NCBI GenBank assembly: GCA_902535565.1
Contig: CACAUH010000061.1
Location: 1 to 8,150, forward strand
Direction of reading: 5' to 3'
Length of the DNA: 8,150 nucleotides
DNA from: an uncultured Bacteroidota bacterium
GTDB taxonomy: Bacteria > Bacteroidota > Bacteroidia > Flavobacteriales > UA16
Positions 1 to 7,003 of the stretch are shown piece after piece. The notes below the pieces were generated by a model. The model ran no database searches and was not told where the DNA came from. It saw only the letters and a list, made by a program, of their open reading frames with translations. Positions within the stretch are counted from its first letter, which is position 1. Each line of letters begins with the position of its first letter. Both the position numbers and the translations under genes were made by a program.

Positions 1-399
1 AAACCCCGATGCTAAAATTGTACCGTTTTGGATGTCGGGCGAATCCATGGCTCTAATTTCAAAACCCAGAGCAACAGTTGGCTCTGAAAACGTCCGGACT
101 TTGGTTCCAGTTAGAAAACCAGATTCGGTGACTGTGAAGGTTTGACCGCTGCTCGGAAAGGCTGCGAGTCCACTGTCAAAAAAACCGCTGGTGGGATAGG
201 TGGACAAGCCCACTTGACCTTCACACAGTTCAAGGCAATAGGCACCTTCGATTCCCGTTGTCCCGCCTATGCAGCCACAAGAAGGTGATAAGGTTGCATT
301 TCCCCCGCAGATGCCCGCGCAGTCGACGTTGTAGAGACAGCTTCCGTCTTCAAGAATTGCGCTTGGCGCATAATTACATGCTTCAGAGTCGGTGCAACC
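1..399 (-). repeat. Module F: Cys-rich unit plus start of beta-sandwich-like domain (partial)
   Basis: Residues 792-924. It opens with GCTDSEACNY and LEDGSC, then DCAGICGG and CGCIGGTTGIEG. The second domain starts with PSSGQTFTVTESGFLTG, equivalent to the GQSF starts of modules A and C, and is cut by the left edge before its second half. Confidence 0.7.
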
Positions 400-2772
400 A
401 TGACAACTTTCGATGGTTATTCCAGTATTTCCACCAATGCATCCGCATCCATCGTAAACCTCAGCTGTTCCTGCGCAGTCGCCGTTGCAATCTATTTCTG
501 CACAACTTCCATCGTCCATGTTGGCTAGCTGATCATAATTACATGCTTCGCTGTCCATGCAGCCCCAAATCAATTCACCTGGTTCGCCTGCCCGATAGAC
601 GATTCTAAAGGCCAAGTCATCATTGGATGCCGTTTCATTCCAAATGAGTCCTTGTCCATCAGGATAGGATGCTGTGCATGATTGATTGGCTCCACCCTCC
701 GTGAAGACGATGCTGTATGAGAAGCCCCCTTGCAGTGGAGTTTCCGAAAAAGTAAAAGTATGCCACCCATCAGGAGCGGATGGACATGCGACCGCTGTCC
801 CAGAGCGCCCCGAAGCACCTTCTATTTGGCCAGCCAAGGGACCATCCTCTCTGCGCAATTCAATGGATTGACTTGCTGTCAGGTCCAGATTAAAACTCGT
901 TGAGGTCAAAAATCCATCTTCGCTCACGTAAAAAGTCTGCCCGAATAAGTCGGATGAACAGGTCGAGGCGTCATTGGCAATGAGCAACTGTAGTTCTCCA
1001 TTGACACATTGCTCCTCAGGAATGCCCGTTTCGCCCCCAATACAGCCGCATTCAGGGTCGAGCGTTGCACTTCCACCACAGTCGCCATGGCAATCCAAAA
1101 ACAAACAGTTTCCATCATGTACTTCCGCGTCGGCATCGTAATTGCAGGCTGTATCATCCATGCAACCGAACGTGTTGGCCCCTGGGCATGTGAAAATGGC
1201 CATGGCCAAATCTGCATTTTCGTTGGCGTTGGTTTCCGTAAAGGCATGCCCGCCTGCGTAATCTGGAGAGCATGTGGCGAGGGCAACTCCGTCAATCAAT
1301 TCCATTGTGTATTGAACTCCACTCTGAACGAAAACATCATCAAAATTGAATGTGACGCAGTTGTATCCATTTAGATTGGAAAAAGTCAGGCAATTCGACA
1401 GGCCATCGCATGTGGCGGGAATCAATTGACTTGTTCCCAAAATTTCTCCGGCATTCCAGTCGGACGCACCGCCTTCTGCACACGGGTCTGAAGAGACGTG
1501 TCGTCGGAGCACCAATTGTGCATCTGTTGCGCAGCAGACTTTGAGCTCAATTTGTTTGATCGTTCCTGTGGTTTCTGCAGTAAAACTCTGGCCGGAAAGC
1601 AAGCCTGGGCTGCATGCTGCGGAGTTTGTAGAGATGACATCGGTCAGGCAGTCGTCGATGCAAGCGTTTTCATGAAACTCGGTGTTGCCTCCGACGCATT
1701 CGCCGCAATCGGATTGAATCGCTGTTCCCCCGCAGTCTCCATTGCAGTCTAGGTAGAGACAAGTGTTGTCATCCACCGTTGCGTTTAGATCGAAATTGCA
1801 CGCTTCGCTGTCTGTGCAACCAAAGCAGGATCCGGCGTCATCTTCGGAAGGGAGACATCCACAATTGGCATCGAGGAAAGCTGAACCTCCGCAGACATTG
1901 AAACAATCCAGTTGGGAGCAGGTCCCGTCGTCATAATCAGCGGAAGGGTTGAAATTGCATGCAGAAGATTCGGTGCAGCCGAAAATCAGGGTCTCGTCAG
2001 GGCAATGGTTTACCTCAAAGACAAGGTCGTGTTCGGGGTAAACTATCGAAGTGCTGTACGCCTGTCCATCGGGATAGGACAAGTTGCACCCACTTGCTGC
2101 TGCTCCTTCAACCAGATGCATGATGTATGTAGTTCCTCCAACAAGGGCCAAGTTGGAGAACTCGAATGTGTGTTCAATGTAGGAGGTGAATCCATTGTTA
2201 CTCACGAGGCATACCGACGCGTTGGTTGATGCGCTGTGGATAGCATTGGCTTCGCCAATAATGTTCCCTTGATTCCATTCATCATTGTTTCCGTTGAATG
2301 AGCGTATGACCAGTCGATTGTCTGTGCCGGTGCAGACGGCCAGTGTAATCGAATGAAGTATTCCGGTTTGCTGCACCGAGAATGATTGGCCCGTCAGTAG
2401 TCCTAAACCACAAGGTTGTTCGTAGAATGAGACCCTTTCTTGGTCGGGACAGATATTACAAATTGTAATGTCCAGACCTGTGTTGCCACCTATGCAAGTA
2501 CCACAGGAAGCCTCATAGGCGGTTCCCCCACAATCTCCGTGACAATCTTCTTGCAGGCATGAGCCGTCATCTGTAATCGCGGTGTCTAGTTCCTCACTGG
2601 GGTCGATGCCCTGTTTCATCATCTCAACGCGTCCGGCGTGAATGTCAAAACCGATGACGCGGATGTGCCGGGCAAAGGCAAGCGCAATGGGCAGGCCGAC
2701 ATAACCCAGGCCAATGACAGCCAGTGTGGCGTCTTGATCCAACAGCCGTTGGTGGAGATCAGGTTGGCTCAT
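1..2772 (-). CDS. Fused ORF: WbpA-like dehydrogenase N-terminus joined to modular Cys-rich secreted protein (3' partial)
   Basis: I translated the frame by hand from the ATG at 2770-2772 to base 1: 924 codons, no stop, running off the left edge. Residues 1-62 are a nucleotide-sugar dehydrogenase N-terminus: beta strand, GLGYVG (21-26), acidic D43 ending the second strand, and the WbpA-like GIDPSEEL (55-62). From about residue 65 the protein becomes six Cys-rich modules ending in DDGSC or a variant, four followed by a domain of about 140 residues rich in beta-type sequence. That part resembles large secreted or surface proteins of flavobacteria, which usually carry a C-terminal type IX sorting signal; any such signal would lie beyond the left edge. 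No signal peptide precedes the Cys-rich part, so the fused product would probably stay in the cytoplasm. The start overlaps the upstream acetyltransferase by 14 bases. The open frame is certain; whether this is one real gene is doubtful (see the junction entry). Confidence 0.75.
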   Translation of the reverse strand, partial: MSQPDLHQRLLDQDATLAVIGLGYVGLPIALAFARHIRVIGFDIHAGRVEMMKQGIDPSEELDTAITDDGSCLQEDCHGDCGGTAYEASCGTCIGGNTGLDITICNICPDQERVSFYEQPCGLGLLTGQSFSVQQTGILHSITLAVCTGTDNRLVIRSFNGNNDEWNQGNIIGEANAIHSASTNASVCLVSNNGFTSYIEHTFEFSNLALVGGTTYIMHLVEGAAASGCNLSYPDGQAYSTSIVYPEHDLVFEVNHCPDETLIFGCTESSACNFNPSADYDDGTCSQLDCFNVCGGSAFLDANCGCLPSEDDAGSCFGCTDSEACNFDLNATVDDNTCLYLDCNGDCGGTAIQSDCGECVGGNTEFHENACIDDCLTDVISTNSAACSPGLLSGQSFTAETTGTIKQIELKVCCATDAQLVLRRHVSSDPCAEGGASDWNAGEILGTSQLIPATCDGLSNCLTFSNLNGYNCVTFNFDDVFVQSGVQYTMELIDGVALATCSPDYAGGHAFTETNANENADLAMAIFTCPGANTFGCMDDTACNYDADAEVHDGNCLFLDCHGDCGGSATLDPECGCIGGETGIPEEQCVNGELQLLIANDASTCSSDLFGQTFYVSEDGFLTSTSFNLDLTASQSIELRREDGPLAGQIEGASGRSGTAVACPSAPDGWHTFTFSETPLQGGFSYSIVFTEGGANQSCTASYPDGQGLIWNETASNDDLAFRIVYRAGEPGELIWGCMDSEACNYDQLANMDDGSCAEIDCNGDCAGTAEVYDGCGCIGGNTGITIESCHGCTDSEACNYAPSAILEDGSCLYNVDCAGICGGNATLSPSCGCIGGTTGIEGAYCLELCEGQVGLSTYPTSGFFDSGLAAFPSSGQTFTVTESGFLTGTKVRTFSEPTVALGFEIRAMDSPDIQNGTILASGF
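400..564 (-). repeat. Module E: short Cys-rich unit without beta-sandwich
   Basis: Residues 737-791. It contains GCMDSEACNYDQ, MDDGSCAEIDCNGDCAG and CGCIGGNTGITIESC, followed directly by the next GCTDSEACNY. It is the second short unit; like module B it immediately precedes a unit with a beta domain, so short-long pairs occur twice (B-C and E-F). Confidence 0.7.
565..1167 (-). repeat. Module D: Cys-rich unit plus beta-sandwich-like domain
   Basis: Residues 536-736. It opens with GCMDDTACNYDADAEVHDGNC, then DCHGDCGGSA and CGCIGGETG. The following domain has DLFGQTFYVSEDGFLTS, HTFTFSETPLQGGFSYSIVF, CTASYPDGQGL and DLAFRIVY. The series 'TFTFS..L.GG..Y...F....G......DLAFR' is seen in many bacterial extracellular beta-sandwich domains; I recall the pattern but cannot name a family with confidence. 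Confidence 0.7.
1168..1821 (-). repeat. Module C: Cys-rich unit plus beta-sandwich-like domain
   Basis: Residues 318-535. It opens with GCTDSEACNF and VDDNTC, then DCNGDCGG and CGECVGGNT, an extra Cys pair (CIDDC), and the second domain beginning LLSGQSFTAETTGTIKQIEL. Later landmarks VTFNFDDVFVQSGVQYTMEL and DLAMAIF match those in modules A and D. It is the longest complete module, about 218 residues. An atypical CC pair sits in the KVCCATDAQLVL strand. Confidence 0.7.
1822..1980 (-). repeat. Module B: short Cys-rich unit without beta-sandwich
   Basis: Residues 265-317. It has the full opening GCTESSACNF, then DYDDGTC, DCFNVCGG and CGCLPSEDDAGSC, and the next module follows at once. At 53 residues it is about a quarter of a long module. 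The conserved acidic and Cys residues suggest disulfides and possibly calcium binding, which is an inference. Confidence 0.7.
1981..2580 (-). repeat. Module A: partial Cys-rich unit plus beta-sandwich-like domain
   Basis: Residues 65-264 of the fused frame. It starts inside a Cys-rich unit (DDGSCLQEDCHGDCGG, then CGTCIGGNTG); the expected GCTxxxACNY opening is missing because of the junction. A domain of about 140 residues follows. It opens with LLTGQSFSVQQTGILHSITL and later has HTFEFSNLALVGGTTYIMHL, CNLSYPDGQAY and DLVFEV. This spacing recurs in modules C and D and starts again in F. The strand-rich pattern suggests a beta-sandwich, possibly binding carbohydrate; I cannot assign a named family. 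Confidence 0.7.
2575..2605. other. Chimeric junction between wbpA and the Cys-rich repeat protein
   Basis: Reading the minus strand, GIDPSEEL still matches WbpA-type dehydrogenases, while AITDDGSC is already the end of a Cys-rich module. The breakpoint lies in the few codons between. The module consensus also contains a D-P-S/x-A stretch before DDGSC, so a short shared Asp-Pro-Ser segment could have guided recombination or misled an assembler. Hand counts give about 60% G+C at 2641-2700 and 58% at 2581-2640, against 43% at 2401-2460 and 45% at 1-60. No insertion sequence, inverted repeat or tRNA is visible at the joint. Confidence 0.7.
2587..2772 (-). pseudogene. wbpA: Truncated wbpA/tviB-type UDP-N-acetylglucosamine 6-dehydrogenase, N-terminus only
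   Basis: Only the first ~62 residues remain of an enzyme normally about 420-440 residues long. What is seen: LAVIGLGYVGLPIALAFA, the Rossmann NAD-binding start, then VIGFDI with the ribose-binding Asp, then RVEMMKQGIDPSEEL. The GIDPS(G/E)EL stretch is typical of the WbpA/TviB branch (UDP-GlcNAc or UDP-GalNAc 6-dehydrogenases) and differs from the NGEVPIYEP stretch of the Ugd enzyme encoded in the same operon. The central helix, the catalytic Cys region and the C-terminal sugar-binding domain are all missing, so the fragment cannot be an active dehydrogenase. Its position directly after a wbpD-type gene, with coupled translation, is where wbpA is expected. The family call rests on a short segment but the motifs are clear. 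Confidence 0.8.
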
Positions 2773-3370
2773 GATGGTGATATATTGGACGGACTTCGCC
2801 GTCTTGAAGGACATAGCATTCGCCTGACTCAGGGCATGTCGCTTGGTTGTTGGCGTCAAATTCGAGCCGATGCCCAAAGGCACTCATCCAACCGACTTGA
2901 CGGGCCGGATTGCCGAGCACAAGGGCGTATGGGGAGACGTTCTTCGTCACCACAGCCCCCGCTCCCACAAAGGAGAAAGGACCGATGTCGTGGCCACATA
3001 CAATGGTGGCATTGGCCCCGATGGACGCGCCTTGGCCCACTCGCGTTGTGGTGTGTTGGTCCCTCCGAACCACGGCACTGCGGGGGTTGCTGACATTGGT
3101 GAAAACGCAACTCGGGCCGAGAAACACATCGTCGTCGCACACGACTCCCGAGTAAAGACTCACGTTGTTCTGGACCTTGCAATTCCGGCCGAGTTTGACA
3201 CCAGGGCTGATGACCACATTTTGGCCGATGTTGCAGCGTTCCCCGAGGATGGCACCGGGCATGATGTGGCTGAAGTGCCAGATTTTAGTGCCGGCGCCAA
3301 TTGCACAGCCTTCGTCGATCACCGCCGTTTCGTGCGCAAACCAATCGTGTTGTCCAGCGTCGCCCATCAT
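2759..3370 (-). CDS. wbpD: WbpD-type UDP-sugar N-acetyltransferase (left-handed beta-helix)
   Basis: This 203-residue protein belongs to the hexapeptide acyltransferases. WbpD/WlbB enzymes acetylate the 3-amino group of UDP-2-acetamido-3-amino-2,3-dideoxy-glucuronate using acetyl-CoA, in the cytoplasm, for O-antigen or capsule sugars. Seen here: family-typical [10 protein letters not shown] near the N-terminus and KIWHFSHI, then the isoleucine/valine-rich hexapeptide ladder over residues ~17-150 ([59 protein letters not shown]). It ends in [12 protein letters not shown] and a short tail with [13 protein letters not shown]. The start is the ATG of an ATGA overlap with the upstream decarboxylase stop. 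Its own stop lies 14 bases inside the following wbpA remnant. Its likely partners are the WbpE-type aminotransferase in the operon and the truncated WbpA. The length is normal and the family call is strong; the exact substrate is inferred. Confidence 0.88.
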   Translation of the reverse strand: MMGDAGQHDWFAHETAVIDEGCAIGAGTKIWHFSHIMPGAILGERCNIGQNVVISPGVKLGRNCKVQNNVSLYSGVVCDDDVFLGPSCVFTNVSNPRSAVVRRDQHTTTRVGQGASIGANATIVCGHDIGPFSFVGAGAVVTKNVSPYALVLGNPARQVGWMSAFGHRLEFDANNQATCPESGECYVLQDGEVRPIYHHHEPT

Positions 3371-4350
3371 TTTCTGTAGGATGTGAAATCCTTGTGTTCG
3401 GTTTTCCTCAGGTCTTTCTCGGAAAGGCCCTTGAAGTATTCATAGGTGATGGCCAATCCCTCAGACCGTCCCACTTTTGGCTCCCAACCAAGAAGGTTCT
3501 TTGCCCTTGAGATATCAGGTCGTCGTTGCTTCGGGTCGTCCGTTGGAAGCGGTTTGAAGATGACCTTTTGGTCGGTTCCTGTCAGGGAAATGATTTCCTC
3601 TGCAAAATCCGCGATGCTGATTTCGTCTGGGTTTCCCACATTGACTGGACGAGATTCGTCGGACAGCAGCAGCCGATGGATGCCCTCAACCAGGTCGTCC
3701 ACATAGCAGAAGCTCCGCGTTTGACTTCCGTCTCCGAAGACAGTCAGGTCCTCTCCTCTCAAGGCTTGGCCGATGAAGGCGGGCAGAACACGTCCATCGT
3801 TCAGCCGCATGCGAGGTCCGTATGTGTTGAATATGCGTACGATGCGTGTTTCGAGACCGTGAAAGCTGTGGTAGGCCATGGTCATTGCCTCCTGGAATCG
3901 CTTCGCTTCATCATAGACACCTCTAGGTCCCACGGGGTTCACGTGTCCCCAGTATTCTTCGTGCTGGGGGTGAACCTCAGGGTCGCCATAGACCTCGCTT
4001 GTGCTCGCGATGAGCATGCGGGCTCCCTTGGCGCGGGCCAGACCCAGGCAGTTGTGCGCCCCTAGTGATCCCACTTTCAGCGTCTGGATGGGGATTTTGA
4101 GGTAGTCAATCGGGCTGGCCGGAGAGGCAAAGTGCAGGATGAAGTCGAGGTCTCCCTTGACGTGGATGAACTGGCTGACATCGTGGTGGTGGAACTCGAA
4201 ACGGTCGAGTCCCATCAGGTGCTCGATGTTTCTCAAGTCACCTGTGATGAGGTTGTCCATCCCCAACACATGGTGGCCCTCAGCGATGAATCGATCGCAG
4301 AGGTGAGAGCCCAGAAAACCCGCTGCACCGGTAATCAGAACGCGTTTCAT
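3367..4350 (-). CDS. UDP-glucuronate decarboxylase (UDP-xylose synthase), extended SDR family
   Basis: A 327-residue NAD-dependent epimerase/dehydratase-family enzyme. It matches UDP-xylose synthases, which oxidise and decarboxylate UDP-glucuronate to UDP-xylose in the cytoplasm. Seen: [17 protein letters not shown] with the TGxxGxxG nucleotide motif (7-14), [29 protein letters not shown] (116-129) with catalytic Thr/Ser, [20 protein letters not shown] with Y146 and K150 of the YxxxK pair, and [10 protein letters not shown]. The EYWGHVNP segment is characteristic of decarboxylases rather than plain epimerases. I chose the ATG at 4350 because the Rossmann strand starts there and it forms an ATGA overlap with the stop of the upstream dehydrogenase. 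A start at 4392 would add 14 residues with no domain value. Its substrate is the product of that neighbour, so the pair forms a two-step route. Confidence 0.92.
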   Translation of the reverse strand: MKRVLITGAAGFLGSHLCDRFIAEGHHVLGMDNLITGDLRNIEHLMGLDRFEFHHHDVSQFIHVKGDLDFILHFASPASPIDYLKIPIQTLKVGSLGAHNCLGLARAKGARMLIASTSEVYGDPEVHPQHEEYWGHVNPVGPRGVYDEAKRFQEAMTMAYHSFHGLETRIVRIFNTYGPRMRLNDGRVLPAFIGQALRGEDLTVFGDGSQTRSFCYVDDLVEGIHRLLLSDESRPVNVGNPDEISIADFAEEIISLTGTDQKVIFKPLPTDDPKQRRPDISRAKNLLGWEPKVGRSEGLAITYEYFKGLSEKDLRKTEHKDFTSYRK

Positions 4351-5663
4351 TTCTCGTGTGATCCGCGACGTCCGATGGACGTGTATTCCCAACCGCGCTC
4401 GGCCATGTCCCCGACATCGTACAGGTTTCTTCCGTCAAACACGATGGGGTTGTTCAGCGCGTTTTTCATCCGGTCGAAATCCGGAGTCCGGAACACCTGC
4501 CATTCAGTGCAAATGAGCAGTGCATCTGCACCAGACAAGGCTGCATAGGAGTTCTCCGCAAACTCTATTCGGTTGCCTACTCGGCCGCGAACGTTGTCCA
4601 TGGCTTCCGGGTCAAATGCACACACCGTGGCCCCCGCGTCGAGCAGTTTTTCGATCATGTACAGTGCCGGTGCTTCTCTGATGTCGTCCGTCTCCGGCTT
4701 GAAGGCCAAGCCCCAAAGGGCGATTCTAACACCGTTGAGGTCTCCGTTAAACCGCTTCAGGATGGGGTCGAACAGAACGGTTTTTTGGGCCTCGTTGACT
4801 TCCATCACACTGGTGAGGATTTCAAACTTGTGATTCGCCTCACGTCCGCTTCGGTGAAGGGCCTGAACGTCCTTGGGGAAACAACTTCCACCGTATCCGA
4901 TTCCGGGAAAAAGGAAACGCGGTCCGATTCGTGTGTCCGTGCCGATTCCGCGGCGCACCTTGTCCACATCCGCTCCGACCTTCTCGCAGAAGTTGGCGAT
5001 CTCGTTCATGAAGGTGATCTTGGTCGCCAAGAAGGCATTGGCGGCGTATTTCGTGAGCTCAGCACTGCGCTCGTCCATGACGATCAGCGGGTTGCCTTGG
5101 CGGATGAACGGCTTGTAGAGCCGGGTCATCACCTCCTCTGCACGGTCGCTTCCGACACCAATGACCACACGGTCCGGCTTCAAAAAGTCGTTCACAGCAT
5201 AGCCTTCCCTCAGGAATTCCGGATTGGAGACGACATCAAAGTCGACGGTCGCGTGCGCAGCGACTGCGGCGGTCACCTTTTCAGCTGTCCCCACAGGCAC
5301 CGTACTCTTGTCCACGATGACCTTGTACTCGGTTATCATGCGGCCAAGCTGATTGGCCACACCCAGTACATAGCTCAAGTCTGCACTGCCATCTTCACCT
5401 GGAGGGGTGGGCAGGGCGAGGAAAATGATTTTCGCAGGCTCTACTGCTTCTGCGAGATCGGTGGTGAAACTGAGTCGGCCCGCTTGGATGTTCCGTTCAA
5501 ACAGGACATCGAGGTGCGGCTCGTAAATCGGCACCTCACCATTCCGCATTTTGTTCACTTTGGTCTCGTCGATGTCGACGCAGATGACGTCGTTTCCTGT
5601 TTCCGCAAAACAGGTTCCCGTTACAAGGCCAACATAGCCAGTGCCTATAACAGCAATTTTCAT
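4347..5663 (-). CDS. ugd: UDP-glucose 6-dehydrogenase
   Basis: A 438-residue enzyme, the normal length for the family. It oxidises UDP-glucose twice with NAD to UDP-glucuronate. Seen from the ATG at 5663: [15 protein letters not shown] (Rossmann GxGYVG, residues 7-12), the Asp of [16 protein letters not shown] (41-49), [34 protein letters not shown] (146-154), the central-helix residues K205 and N209 in [12 protein letters not shown], and [10 protein letters not shown] with catalytic Cys261 and D265. The C-terminal domain contains [17 protein letters not shown] longer reading from 5738 would add 25 residues of non-family sequence and overlap the upstream gene, so I rejected it. The start lies 29 bases after the aminotransferase stop, and the stop overlaps the decarboxylase start by 4 bases. 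Confidence 0.95.
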   Translation of the reverse strand: MKIAVIGTGYVGLVTGTCFAETGNDVICVDIDETKVNKMRNGEVPIYEPHLDVLFERNIQAGRLSFTTDLAEAVEPAKIIFLALPTPPGEDGSADLSYVLGVANQLGRMITEYKVIVDKSTVPVGTAEKVTAAVAAHATVDFDVVSNPEFLREGYAVNDFLKPDRVVIGVGSDRAEEVMTRLYKPFIRQGNPLIVMDERSAELTKYAANAFLATKITFMNEIANFCEKVGADVDKVRRGIGTDTRIGPRFLFPGIGYGGSCFPKDVQALHRSGREANHKFEILTSVMEVNEAQKTVLFDPILKRFNGDLNGVRIALWGLAFKPETDDIREAPALYMIEKLLDAGATVCAFDPEAMDNVRGRVGNRIEFAENSYAALSGADALLICTEWQVFRTPDFDRMKNALNNPIVFDGRNLYDVGDMAERGWEYTSIGRRGSHEK

Positions 5664-5692
5664 GACTTCTGGGGGGCGGAAATTGGTCGTTG

Positions 5693-6871
5693 TTAAAGAT
5701 ACGATGCCAAGCCCCGTCGGATGGCCTCGGCTACGCATTCCTGCTGGTCATTCGTCAATTCGGTGTGCATGGGAAGGCTCAACACACGGTGGGTCAGGTC
5801 CTCGGTAACCGGCAGTTCTGGCTGTTCACCGGGTAAATCGGTAAATGCAGCTTGATGGTGAATTGGTTTTGGATAATAAATGCCAAAAGGAATTCCTTCG
5901 GCCTGAAGTTGCGAGGCCAAGTGGTCTCGGAGCCCAGGCCCATCGCCTTTTTCGCCCAGTTTGATTGTGTATTGGTGGAACACATGACGGGAGCGCGGAT
6001 GGCGGTAGGGTAGGGCAATTTTCGGGTGATCCCCGAGCAGGGCATCATATCGGTCGGCTGCTTTTCTGCGCGCTGCATTATAGTCTGCCAGGTGGGGAAG
6101 TTTGACTTCGAGAATGGCCGCTTGAATGCTGTCAAGGCGGCTGTTCATCCCGATGATTTCGTGTTCGTAACGCTGTTTCGACCCGTGGTTGCATATCATG
6201 CGAAGGCGCTGGGCAAGGCTGGCGTCGCGGGTAAAGCAGGCCCCTCCATCTCCGTATGCACCGAGGTTTTTGGAGGGGAAAAAGCTGGTGGTGCCAATCG
6301 TCCCCATGGTTCCAGCGGATTGCCAGACGTCGTCGGGAGATTGCCAGGCGGAACCGATGGCCTGTGCCGTGTCCTCTACAATGGCGAGTCCGTGTTGTTT
6401 GGCCAACGCCTGGAGGGTGGTCATGTCGGCGCATTGTCCGTAGAGATGAACCGGCATAATGACCTTGGTCCGGCGGGTTATGGCCTTGGCAACGGCGTCG
6501 GGGTCGAGCGTAAAGGTCAGCGGGTCCACATCGACCATGACGGGCGTCAGGCGCAGGAGGTGTATGACCTCCACGGTCGAGATAAACGTGAAGGATGGTG
6601 TAATGACCTCATCACCCGGCTGAAGGTCCAGTGCCATGAGGGCTGCTTGCAGGGCATCAGTGCCATTGGCGCAGGGCACAACGTGGATGGGATACGACTC
6701 TGTGTGGCCCAGCCACACGCCGAGTGCAGAGGTGAAGTCTTTTACGGCGGGGCCATTGATGAACTGTCCTGATTGGACCACATCGAGTACGGCTTTGTCG
6801 ATTTCAGATTGAATCCGCGCGTATTGTCCGCGGACGTCAACCATGTGCAGGGTGGGGGAGTCGTCGGCCAT
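5693..6871 (-). CDS. wbpE: WbpE-type PLP-dependent sugar aminotransferase (DegT/DnrJ/EryC1)
   Basis: A 392-residue fold-type I aminotransferase. WbpE-type members transfer an amino group from glutamate to a 3-keto UDP-N-acetylglucosaminuronate, giving the substrate of WbpD. Seen: MVDVRGQYARIQSEID at the N-terminus, SGQFINGP (34-41), CANGTDALQAAL (67-78), PGDEVITPSFTFISTVE (85-101), PVHLYGQCADM (140-150), VEDTAQAIG with the PLP-ring Asp167, FFPSKNLGAYGDGG with the Schiff-base Lys201, and MNSRLDSIQAAIL. The C-terminal part, with GIYYPKPIH and LSLPMH, is typical of sugar aminotransferases. It is the first gene of the operon. The start is uncertain: ATG 6871 is preferred; GTG 6916 would add 15 residues, and ATG 6844 would begin directly at MVDVRGQY. 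No clear ribosome-binding site separates them. Other 3-ketosugar aminotransferases remain possible, but the WbpD neighbour supports WbpE. Confidence 0.9.
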   Translation of the reverse strand: MADDSPTLHMVDVRGQYARIQSEIDKAVLDVVQSGQFINGPAVKDFTSALGVWLGHTESYPIHVVPCANGTDALQAALMALDLQPGDEVITPSFTFISTVEVIHLLRLTPVMVDVDPLTFTLDPDAVAKAITRRTKVIMPVHLYGQCADMTTLQALAKQHGLAIVEDTAQAIGSAWQSPDDVWQSAGTMGTIGTTSFFPSKNLGAYGDGGACFTRDASLAQRLRMICNHGSKQRYEHEIIGMNSRLDSIQAAILEVKLPHLADYNAARRKAADRYDALLGDHPKIALPYRHPRSRHVFHQYTIKLGEKGDGPGLRDHLASQLQAEGIPFGIYYPKPIHHQAAFTDLPGEQPELPVTEDLTHRVLSLPMHTELTNDQQECVAEAIRRGLASYL

Positions 6872-7003
6872 CAGGTTTGGCGAAGATACCGTCCACTGTG
6901 ACTCGTCAATTCCCACAAACTTCAGCCATTTTCCCTGGCATTTTTTCGATTAAAATGTATAATAAATAGATAAAATGTTGTATTTTGTGGGTTCAGATTC
7001 GTC
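6872..7003. promoter_or_regulatory. AT-rich divergent intergenic region, probable promoters for operon and small exported gene
   Basis: The two genes on either side point away from each other, so promoters for both should lie here. The core at about 6948-6990 is strikingly AT-rich compared with its surroundings. On the minus strand TACATTTT matches 7 of 8 positions of the Bacteroidota -7 element TAnnTTTG. On the plus strand GTATTTTG, just upstream of the small gene, is a near-match. I see no convincing -33 TTTG at the right spacing on either strand, so the exact promoters are not resolved. Confidence 0.4.

Noticed and set aside
258..2229. Several plus- and minus-strand open frames of 60-125 codons in the left third
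   Set aside because: All overlap the continuous minus frame from 2772 to 1, which alone shows the regular Cys-rich modules.
1..2580. CRISPR array or DNA-level tandem repeats
   Set aside because: The periodicity is at protein level with irregular spacing and diverged DNA; there are no identical repeats with constant spacers.
4785..5696. Plus-strand open frame of 303 codons opposite the dehydrogenase gene
   Set aside because: It is a mirror of the strongly conserved Ugd coding strand in a G+C-rich gene and contains no motif of its own.
5664..5738. Longer start for the UDP-glucose dehydrogenase at 5738
   Set aside because: The extra 25 residues do not resemble the family, overlap the aminotransferase end, and the Rossmann motif begins at the ATG at 5663.
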